Shown here in pieces: positions 1 through 5,651 of a stretch of 12,516 nt of DNA; position 1 is the stretch's first letter; each line of letters opens with the position of its first letter. A model generated the notes under the pieces. That model was not told where the DNA came from, made no database searches, and saw only the letters and a list, made by a program, of their open reading frames with translations. The position numbers were made by a program, and so were the translations under genes. Origin of the DNA: Verrucomicrobiales bacterium (GTDB taxonomy: Bacteria; Verrucomicrobiota; Verrucomicrobiia; Limisphaerales; UBA1100); NCBI GenBank assembly GCA_011523245.1, contig WTHG01000191.1, positions 1 through 12,516 of the forward strand, written 5' to 3'.

Positions 1-677
1 GTTTCTGTCAGTGTTCGCCATTTACCGATTGGCAATTCGCCTAGCTTGACGGTGCCAATCTGCACCCGGACCAGCCGGATGACTTTCAAATCTTGTGTCT
101 CAAACATGCGACGGATTTCGCGATTCTTCCCCTCGGTCAGCTTCAGCTCCACGAGACTGCGGGTGCCGTTGGCGCTGATCAATATGGCTTCGGTGGCCCG
201 CAACGTTTCGCCGCGGTGCACCACTCCTCGCGTGAGCAGCTTGAGGGTGGAGTGAGTTACTCTCCCTTCCACTTCCACGCGGTAAATCTTGGGGAGTTCG
301 TACCGCGGATGGGTGATCCGCAGTGCAAAATCGCCGTCGTTTGTGGCAAAGATCAATCCTTCACTGTCGCGGTCCAATCGTCCCACGGGTTTCAGGTCCC
401 AGTCTGCCGGCAGCAAGTCGCCCAGTAGGGCACGTTTGCGCTCGTCTTTCCGGGTACACAAAACACCACGAGGCTTGTGTACCGCCACGTAATGATGACG
501 AAGGGGTTGAATATGGCGGCCGTCCACGGTCACCACGTCGGCTTTTGGGTCGATTTGAACCCCTTGCCGAGTGATGCGTTGGCCGTTTACCTCCACGCGG
601 CCTTCCCGGATGATCGTTTCGCTGGCTCGCCGCGAAGCGATTCCGGCCTGAGCCAAGAATTTTTGCAGGCGCACCAT
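1..677 (-). CDS. rRNA pseudouridine synthase, RsuA/RluB family (3' end outside window)
   Basis: It isomerises a specific uridine in ribosomal RNA to pseudouridine during ribosome assembly in the cytoplasm. The N-terminus (residues about 2-45, starting MVRLQKFLAQAGIASRRASE) is a typical S4 RNA-binding domain. The catalytic domain follows, with the signature GRLDRDSEGL at residues 99-108, where D102 is the expected catalytic Asp, then ITHPRYE near 120 and GKNREIRRMF near 175. The ATG at 677 has a perfect GGAGG (685-689) seven nucleotides upstream. The frame is open to the window edge with 225 codons visible, so probably only a short C-terminal tail is missing. It lies 106 nt downstream of the small basic protein gene on the same strand and may be co-transcribed with it. 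The family is secure. Whether it modifies 23S (RluB/E/F-like) or 16S (RsuA-like) rRNA cannot be decided here, though the sequence reads closer to RluB. Confidence 0.95.
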   Translation of the reverse strand, partial: MVRLQKFLAQAGIASRRASETIIREGRVEVNGQRITRQGVQIDPKADVVTVDGRHIQPLRHHYVAVHKPRGVLCTRKDERKRALLGDLLPADWDLKPVGRLDRDSEGLIFATNDGDFALRITHPRYELPKIYRVEVEGRVTHSTLKLLTRGVVHRGETLRATEAILISANGTRSLVELKLTEGKNREIRRMFETQDLKVIRLVRVQIGTVKLGELPIGKWRTLTE

Positions 678-684
678 CAACTTT

Positions 685-689
685 CCTCC
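685..689 (-). promoter_or_regulatory. Ribosome binding site of the pseudouridine synthase
   Basis: The minus strand reads GGAGG, seven nucleotides before the ATG at 677. It fixes the start of the synthase and is the strongest Shine-Dalgarno in the window. Confidence 0.8.
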
Positions 690-783
690 GGATACAGAAC
701 ACACGCTCGGTATCCAACCGGGAAAACAGAAGACGCCATCCGGGCGAAGGCCCAAGACATCGAAGTTGAAAAATCAGAAGAAC

Positions 784-939
784 CTATTCAGCGGGCTTGG
801 TCTTCCGTAAACCGGAGACGCGCTCGCCGTCCTTCCACTGACCCCGCTTCCGAAGCAGCGCGACTCGTTCCCAACGTTTCAAAACGTTGCGCTTCGCACC
901 CACGGATCCGGCTGTCTTTAAACTACGATGTCGTGACAT
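784..939 (-). CDS. PVC-type small basic protein (51 aa)
   Basis: This short gene is easily missed. The 51-residue product starts MSRHRSLKTAGSVGAKRNVL, continues with KRWERVALLRKRGQW, and ends GLRKTKPAE. It has 16 Lys/Arg against 4 Asp/Glu, a net charge of about +12. The pattern (S-x-HRSLK near the N-terminus, a central RNVLxRxERxxxL block, then a short W-containing segment and a GLxKxK tail) matches from memory the 'small basic protein' family annotated in Planctomycetes, Verrucomicrobia and relatives. Its function is unknown to me. The charge and size suggest RNA, ribosome or DNA binding, which is inference. The ATG at 939 follows GAGGA on the minus strand, about nine nucleotides away. It lies upstream of the pseudouridine synthase and is divergent from cstA. 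It supports a PVC origin for the window. Confidence 0.85.
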   Translation of the reverse strand: MSRHRSLKTAGSVGAKRNVLKRWERVALLRKRGQWKDGERVSGLRKTKPAE

Positions 940-1052
940 AAATCTGTTTCCTCGTCACCTCGCCATGACAAGTTTAGAGGCCAATAGGGGCACATCTTTC
1001 CTTGGCACGGGCGAGGCCAACTATTAGTTGATGGCTCGCGCCAGCGGCAAAA

Positions 1053-1112
1053 GTTAGTTACTAACACTGCTAACACCTGTTAACAACCGTTTTTTCGAAT
1101 TTTTTTGTTAGC
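1053..1112. promoter_or_regulatory. Cluster of GTTAG/CTAAC inverted half-sites upstream of cstA
   Basis: In the 238-nt divergent spacer between the small basic protein gene and cstA there is a perfect 13-nt palindrome, GTTAGTTACTAAC (1053-1065). It is followed by GCTAAC (1069-1074), the self-complementary GTTAAC (1079-1084) and GTTAGC (1107-1112), which is the inverted partner of GCTAAC. CTAACAC also occurs twice in direct orientation (1061-1067 and 1070-1076). This clustering near a likely promoter looks like an operator for a dimeric regulator, but no regulator is identified. The rest of the spacer (940-1052) holds nothing I recognise. Confidence 0.35.
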
Positions 1113-1134
1113 TCAATCCTCCGCCACGTAGCAT
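1105..1134 (+). promoter_or_regulatory. Candidate sigma-70-like promoter of cstA
   Basis: TTGTTA (1105-1110) and TAGCAT (1129-1134) are 18 nt apart, and each matches the consensus at four of six positions. Transcription would begin near 1141, about 37 nt before the cstA ATG. The -35 element overlaps the GTTAGC half-site. The match is weak and PVC promoters differ, so this is only a suggestion. Confidence 0.22.
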
Positions 1135-1177
1135 TGCTTTGAGACCCTTTTTTCGGTAGCGTCCCACCCCTGTTGTC

Positions 1178-3025
1178 ATGGAAACACTCCTGATTGCCCT
1201 GCTGGCCGGAATTGGCTTCGTCGTCGCCTACCACACCTACGGCCGTTGGTTGGGTAGCAAGATCTTCCGGCTTTCGGCCGATGCGGTTTGCCCCAGTAAA
1301 CGGTTGGAGGACGGCGTCGACTATGTGCCCACCCGCAAGTCGGTCGTCTTCGGGCACCACTTCACCTCCATCGCCGGCACGGGCCCAATCGTCGGCCCGG
1401 CCATCGCCATCATGTGGGGGTGGGTGCCCGCGCTGCTTTGGGTGGTGTTCGGCTCCATCTTCATTGGTGCGGTGCATGACTTTGGTGCCTTGGTCGTCAG
1501 TCTCCGCAACAACGGCCAAACAGTCGGCGACATCGCCGGACGGCTGCTGAATAAACGCGTGCGGTTGTTGTTTCTGTTTACCTTGTTCATGGCATTGACG
1601 GTGGTGCTGGCCATCTTTGGTTTGGTGATCGCCGCGGTGTTCAAGCAATACCCGGCGGCTATCTTCCCGTGTGTGGTGCAAATTCCCATCGCGGTAATCA
1701 TTGGCGTGATGCTGCATCGTAAGGGGGGCGAATTGCTCCTGCCATCGCTTCTAGCGCTGGGCGTGATGTACATCACGGTAATCTTTGGAGACAGAGGATT
1801 CCTGGGAGACTTCAATGCTACGCTTGCCGCTTGGCCCATTTGGATGTGGGTGATTGTGTTGCTGGGTTATTCCTATGTGGCGTCTGTATTGCCGGTATGG
1901 ACACTGTTGCTACCGCGCGATTATATCAACTCGCTGCAGCTCATTTCCGCACTGGTGTTGATTGTGCTCGGATTGTTTGTGGCCGCCATGTTCCCCGGTG
2001 AAGGTCAGGAGCTGGCGATGGTGGCACCTACGTGGGATTTGAATCCCAAGAACGCGCCTGTCATCTTTCCGTTCCTCTTTATCACCATCGCCTGCGGCGC
2101 CTGTAGCGGCTTTCATTGCCTCGTCTCCAGTGGCACTAGTAGCAAGCAACTGAAGGATGAACCCGATGCCCGCTTTGTCGGCTACGGCAGCATGCTCACC
2201 GAAGGTTTTTTGGCCACCTTGGTGATTGTAGCCTGCGGCGCCGGGCTGGGCTTGGGGATGATGAAGGACGGTGTTCTGCTCACCGGCGATGCGGCTTGGG
2301 CCGCGCAGTATGGCGACTGGATGGCTGCCAAGGCGCTGGGCGCTAAAGTGGGCGCTTTTGTGCAAGGCTCGGCCAATTTCCTTCAATCTCTGGGCATCGC
2401 CGCCCCGGTGGCGATTGCCTTGATGGGCGTACTAGTTGCTTCTTTCGCCGGCACTACACTAGATACGGCCTGCCGTCTGCAACGCTATGTGGTCCAGGAA
2501 TTGGCGGCTACTCTCGGGGGTAAAGTAGGCAGTGAGGGCGCGCAACCGGCCGCGCCGTTTGCCTTGTTACAGAACAAACACGGGGCGACGATCTTTGCGG
2601 TGGTGCTTGCCACGGCCATGGCGTCTATTCCGCAAGGCGGTGCGGAATGGAATTTGGCCAACGCCGGCAAGGGTGGGTTGACTTTATGGCCGCTCTTTGG
2701 GGCCACGAATCAGTTGCTCGCCGGGTTGTCGTTTATGGTCATTGCGTTTTATTTGTGGCGGCGCGGACGGGCGATTTGGTTTATTGTCATTCCCATGTTG
2801 TTTATGTTGGTGATGCCCATGTGGGCAATGCTGCACCAGCTCTTCGTGGCGCCGGGCTGGCTTAAGGCGGGTCAGGAAAATTATCTGCTCGGCGGCATCG
2901 GGCTCGCCACGATTGCGTTGGAAATCTGGATGATCATTGAGGCGGCCCGATTGTTCCCGAAAGCCAAAGGGGTTTTGGAGGAGAGTTTGGAGACACCGGA
3001 TTTGCGCCCCAATACCGAGGGATGA
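1178..3025 (+). CDS. cstA: CstA-family transporter (carbon starvation protein)
   Basis: A 615-residue polytopic inner-membrane protein of the CstA family, whose characterised members import peptides or pyruvate during nutrient limitation. The hallmark blocks appear in order: HHFTSIAGTGPIVGPAIA (60-77), GAVHDFGALVVSLRNNGQ (97-114), CGACSGFHCLVSSGTSSKQL (306-325), SFAGTTLDTACRLQRYVVQE (422-441) and WPLFGATNQLLAGLSF (504-519). Well over a dozen hydrophobic segments are visible. It is shorter than E. coli CstA and BtsT (about 700 residues), mainly in the C-terminal part. No Shine-Dalgarno precedes the ATG at 1178. The stop overlaps the nadD start (ATGA), so nadD is probably translationally coupled. 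In enterobacteria cstA is activated by cAMP-CRP, but no CRP-type site was seen here. The substrate cannot be told from sequence. Confidence 0.95.
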   Translation: METLLIALLAGIGFVVAYHTYGRWLGSKIFRLSADAVCPSKRLEDGVDYVPTRKSVVFGHHFTSIAGTGPIVGPAIAIMWGWVPALLWVVFGSIFIGAVHDFGALVVSLRNNGQTVGDIAGRLLNKRVRLLFLFTLFMALTVVLAIFGLVIAAVFKQYPAAIFPCVVQIPIAVIIGVMLHRKGGELLLPSLLALGVMYITVIFGDRGFLGDFNATLAAWPIWMWVIVLLGYSYVASVLPVWTLLLPRDYINSLQLISALVLIVLGLFVAAMFPGEGQELAMVAPTWDLNPKNAPVIFPFLFITIACGACSGFHCLVSSGTSSKQLKDEPDARFVGYGSMLTEGFLATLVIVACGAGLGLGMMKDGVLLTGDAAWAAQYGDWMAAKALGAKVGAFVQGSANFLQSLGIAAPVAIALMGVLVASFAGTTLDTACRLQRYVVQELAATLGGKVGSEGAQPAAPFALLQNKHGATIFAVVLATAMASIPQGGAEWNLANAGKGGLTLWPLFGATNQLLAGLSFMVIAFYLWRRGRAIWFIVIPMLFMLVMPMWAMLHQLFVAPGWLKAGQENYLLGGIGLATIALEIWMIIEAARLFPKAKGVLEESLETPDLRPNTEG

Positions 3026-3618
3026 CTGCCTCGAGGCCGCAATCCATCGCCGTGTTTGGGGGTTCCTTTGATCCGGTACACAATGGGCATGTGATGATTG
3101 CCCAATCGGCCTTGGCGGAACTGGAGTTGGACCGGCTCATCGTGATGCCCGCGGCGCAATCGCCGTTCAAGCCGGTGCAAAAATTAGCGCCGGCCGAAGC
3201 GCGGATGGAGTGGTTGCGGTTGGCGTTTGCTGGGGAGCCGAAGGTCGAAATCAGCTCATGGGAATTGGACCGAGGCGGGGTCTCGTATTCCATTGAAACC
3301 CTGCGTGCCTTGGCGGCGGCACATCCGAATGCGGAAATGTTTTACCTGATTGGCGCCGATCATGTGGCGACTTTGACTGAATGGCGGGAGGCGGAGGCGC
3401 TTGCCGAGGCGGCCACCTTTGTGGTAGTGCCTCGGCCGGGCGCGCCGGAAGAGGCTTTTCCCAAGCCGTTCCGCGGGCGTTATTTAAAGGGCGATCCTTT
3501 GGCAATTTCGGCCAGCGAAATTCGCCAAAGATTGCGGGCCGGGCGGTCCGTGGCAGATTTTGTGCCGCCACCGGTTGCGCAAATGCTTAATTCGATGCAG
3601 ATTTACTCGGAGAACTGA
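3022..3618 (+). CDS. nadD: Nicotinate-nucleotide adenylyltransferase
   Basis: It transfers AMP from ATP to nicotinate mononucleotide, giving deamido-NAD, the penultimate step of NAD synthesis in the cytoplasm. The 198-residue product has the usual family length. The nucleotidyltransferase motif GGSFDPVHNGH is at residues 13-23, with H20 and H23 as the (H/T)xGH pair. GVSYSIETL (86-94) and GADHVATLTEW (111-121) form the NaMN-binding region, and ISASEIR (162-168) is the C-terminal ATP-binding signature. The ATG at 3022 overlaps the cstA stop by four nucleotides. A GAGGG sits too close to act as a normal ribosome binding site, so coupling to cstA translation is likely. The next gene, rsfS, starts in its stop codon; nadD-rsfS pairs are common in bacteria. 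Confidence 0.97.
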   Translation: MTASRPQSIAVFGGSFDPVHNGHVMIAQSALAELELDRLIVMPAAQSPFKPVQKLAPAEARMEWLRLAFAGEPKVEISSWELDRGGVSYSIETLRALAAAHPNAEMFYLIGADHVATLTEWREAEALAEAATFVVVPRPGAPEEAFPKPFRGRYLKGDPLAISASEIRQRLRAGRSVADFVPPPVAQMLNSMQIYSEN

Positions 3619-3971
3619 TGCAGGGACTGGAATTGGCAGAGGCATGCCGTTTGTATGCTGAAGAGAAAAAGGCGGAGGATGTGATCATCCTGGACGTTCG
3701 AGAAGTGTCCAGTATCACAGATTATTTTGTGATCGCCACCGGCACCAGCGAGCCGCATGTGCGGGCGATTTGGACGGAGGTGGCGGACAGTATCAAGCAA
3801 AAGCATGGTGTGGCCGTAGGCAAGCCGGAGGGCATCCGAAACAACAAGTGGGTGGTGTTGGATTACTTTGACGTGATCGTGCACGTGATGATCAAGGACA
3901 TTCGAGATGAGTACGATCTGGAAGGGCTGTGGAATGATGCCCCACAAGTGTCCGCCGAACCGGTGGCTTAG
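3618..3971 (+). CDS. rsfS: Ribosome silencing factor RsfS
   Basis: RsfS binds ribosomal protein uL14 on the large subunit and blocks subunit joining when nutrients are scarce. The 117-residue product has the normal length. Family blocks are KKAEDVIILDVREVSSITDY (17-36), FVIATGTSE (37-45), NNKWVVLDYFDVIVHVM (75-91) and the ending YDLEGLWNDA (98-107), which corresponds to the conserved (F/Y)Y-LE-LW motif. The ATG at 3618 shares one base with the nadD stop (TGATG) and has GGAG (3609-3612) five nucleotides upstream, inside nadD. It is the last gene of the cstA-nadD-rsfS run. Its TAG overlaps the stop of the convergent DUF4149 gene, leaving no room for a conventional terminator. Confidence 0.97.
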   Translation: MQGLELAEACRLYAEEKKAEDVIILDVREVSSITDYFVIATGTSEPHVRAIWTEVADSIKQKHGVAVGKPEGIRNNKWVVLDYFDVIVHVMIKDIRDEYDLEGLWNDAPQVSAEPVA

Positions 3972-4516
3972 GGTTCGTTTTCCTTCTGATTTAGCTCCGT
4001 AGCTAGACGCCACGTGAGGATGAATTGGGCCGTTAGCCCGAGCAATACCAGCAGATTACCCACTTGAGACAAGCCGTGAAGTGGTCCGAATTGTTTCGCG
4101 GCGGTCTGTTGAGCTTCATCCGTGATGTTGAGCCCAAAGTAGTCGGCGTACTTCGCATGATGCAGGGCGTCGAGCTTGGGCATGATCCAAACCATGCTGA
4201 CCACAATCAACAGGATCACTGTGCCAAGCACTAGTGCTTGGCGTACTTGAAACCGCCTCGCGTTCCAGCGCCAGCCAATCACCATGGTGCCGAGTGCAAT
4301 GCTGGCGCAGGAAATTTGGAAAGCAGTGAATTTGCCAATGAGATAGCGCGCGGCAATGCCGTCCTCGGGCTTGGGCAGGATGGGGTCCAGTGCGGGGCTG
4401 AAAAAAGCCGGCCCGGCGAAGAAGGTGAAAAAGACCGCGCTCCCCAACCACACCGCAGCGTTGAGGGCGGCGACTAGGGCGACGATTTTTTTTGGGTTAG
4501 ATTTTTTTGGCGTCAA
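3968..4516 (-). CDS. DUF4149 family membrane protein
   Basis: A 182-residue protein with four predicted membrane helices (about residues 11-33, 63-82, 91-111 and 147-168). It has a GPAFF motif after helix 1 and FGPLHGLSQVGNLLVLLGL (143-161) in the last helix, the pattern I associate with DUF4149/TMEM205-like proteins, whose function is unknown. The start is best placed at TTG 4516, because GGAG (4524-4527) lies seven nucleotides upstream on the minus strand. A GTG at 4552 would add 12 residues (M-L-R-I-K-T-P...) without a ribosome binding site. The gene overlaps the end of yihY by 20 nt and is probably coupled to it. Its TAA overlaps the rsfS stop from the opposite strand. The membrane topology is clear; the family call is moderately sure. 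Confidence 0.82.
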   Translation of the reverse strand: MTPKKSNPKKIVALVAALNAAVWLGSAVFFTFFAGPAFFSPALDPILPKPEDGIAARYLIGKFTAFQISCASIALGTMVIGWRWNARRFQVRQALVLGTVILLIVVSMVWIMPKLDALHHAKYADYFGLNITDEAQQTAAKQFGPLHGLSQVGNLLVLLGLTAQFILTWRLATELNQKENEP

Positions 4517-5582
4517 CAGGTTTCTCCGGTTCGGCGTCTTTATCCTCAACACTCTCGGTCAACGGCGAGGAATGGTATTGCACCCGTGCGGCCACGAGCG
4601 CGCCGTACAAGATGATGAGCCACGTGAAGTAAACCGCCAGCATGAACACGGGCAATAGGCCCAGACTGCCGCCGTAGGTTTTGGTGTACAGATCGTTTTT
4701 CATCAGCACATGCGAAACGTACATGGCGCTGAGCACGTGGTTCAGCTGCCAGAGGATGCCGGCGACGAGACCGCCCCAAAAAGCCGCACTCCAGGAGACG
4801 ACCATGTTGGGGATCAGCTTGTATAGAAACGTCAGCCCGGCCATGGCAAATAGCAGGGGGACCAGCGTGTTGATAAATCCGCCCAAGCTCTGGAGTTGCT
4901 GGCTGATATTGCCGAAGACGCCACCATGGGTCAGGGCCATAGCTACGATAATACAGCCGGGGCCGAGGATCAGGGGCAGGGAGAATTTGAGAATTTGCGC
5001 GTACCAAGCACGCGATCGGCGGATGCTGAATAGATCATTAAAGGTATCCTCCAGCTGCATGACCACGAGAAGGCCGAGGTAAATAAAGACTAGCGCGGTC
5101 AGGACGCCGGTTTTGTCCGGCCGTATTTGGCTGGCGAGATTGGTGATAAAGTTGTTGATGTTTTGCTCGAGGTTGGTGCGGATGGTTTGGATTTTTTCCT
5201 CCACTGCCGATTCTTTTTGGCTCGTCGAAGCAGGCAACACGCTGACGACAATTTTGCTAACAAACCGCTGCACAGATTGCGATTCATCGTGCGTAGCGGC
5301 CGAGGTGATGGCCGCGGCCAGAGCCAATACCGGCACGAGTGCGAGCAGGGAATTAAACGCCAGCGCGGCGGCCCGCATGTAGCAACGCTCTTCATCAAAC
5401 TTGCGGTAGGCCAGCAGGATGAAGCGTGCCACGCGCATCCAGCGCTTGGGCAGCACTTCGCGGCTTTCCTTGTCGCACACCCGTTTCAGGTCTTCCCGAA
5501 AGATCTTCCACGGGTTGGGAATGTGGGGTAGCGGATTCTCCACGAAGGGGAAACGGTTACCATTTTTGACGGGGTAATTCAA
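4497..5582 (-). CDS. yihY: YihY/BrkB family inner-membrane protein
   Basis: A polytopic inner-membrane protein of the YihY/virulence-factor BrkB family (once mislabelled RNase BN), whose molecular role is unclear. With the TTG start at 5582 it has 361 residues. Family features are CYMRAAALAFNSLLALVPVL (first membrane helix), MQLEDTFNDLFSIRRSRAWY, TFLYKLIPN, AAFWGGLVAGILWQL and YGGSLGLLPVFMLAVYFTW, giving about six membrane segments, followed by an acidic, Lys-containing tail. A region after the first helix (SQKESAVEEKIQTIRTNLEQ) looks helical and probably lies outside the membrane. The start is uncertain: TTG 5582, GTG 5543 or TTG 5675 are possible and none has a ribosome binding site. The first leaves 69 nt to the divergent ftsK; the last would overlap it. 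The 3' end overlaps the DUF4149 gene. Confidence 0.9.
   Translation of the reverse strand: MNYPVKNGNRFPFVENPLPHIPNPWKIFREDLKRVCDKESREVLPKRWMRVARFILLAYRKFDEERCYMRAAALAFNSLLALVPVLALAAAITSAATHDESQSVQRFVSKIVVSVLPASTSQKESAVEEKIQTIRTNLEQNINNFITNLASQIRPDKTGVLTALVFIYLGLLVVMQLEDTFNDLFSIRRSRAWYAQILKFSLPLILGPGCIIVAMALTHGGVFGNISQQLQSLGGFINTLVPLLFAMAGLTFLYKLIPNMVVSWSAAFWGGLVAGILWQLNHVLSAMYVSHVLMKNDLYTKTYGGSLGLLPVFMLAVYFTWLIILYGALVAARVQYHSSPLTESVEDKDAEPEKPVDAKKI
4523..4527 (-). promoter_or_regulatory. Ribosome binding site setting the TTG start of the DUF4149 gene
   Basis: The minus strand reads GGAGA, with GGAG seven nucleotides before TTG 4516. It lies inside the last codons of yihY and favours the TTG over the upstream GTG at 4552. 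Confidence 0.6.
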
Positions 5583-5651
5583 TTTCTGAACCGGCCACCA
5601 GCTAGTTTGAGCTTTAAAATTGCCTCCAATTCTGCTGTACTGTCCGCACGG
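5583..5651. promoter_or_regulatory. Divergent yihY/ftsK spacer
   Basis: This 69-nt spacer should hold the promoters of both yihY (minus) and ftsK (plus) if the chosen starts are right. It is locally AT-richer (GCTTTAAAATTGCC around 5610-5623), but I see no convincing -35/-10 pair and no Shine-Dalgarno for either gene. Confidence 0.35.

Noticed and set aside
690..715. GGATAC...GTATCC inverted repeat upstream of the pseudouridine synthase
   Set aside because: Six-base arms around a 14-nt loop, overlapping the ribosome binding site; no further support for a riboswitch or operator.
742..753. GGGC-GAAG-GCCC hairpin between the small basic protein and pseudouridine synthase genes
   Set aside because: A four-pair stem with no adjacent T-tract on either strand; not a supportable terminator.
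477..941. Plus-strand open frame across the pseudouridine synthase start and the small basic protein
   Set aside because: It is antisense to two genes supported by homology and ribosome binding sites, and has no recognisable domain of its own.
1070..1717. Minus-strand open frame opposite the start of cstA
   Set aside because: His/Gln/Asp-rich antisense translation with no recognisable domain. The plus strand encodes a clear CstA.
4974..4981. GGGCAGGG, a match to the E. coli FtsK-orienting motif GGGNAGGG
   Set aside because: One or two such matches are expected by chance in 12.5 kb on two strands, and the motif used by this FtsK is unknown.
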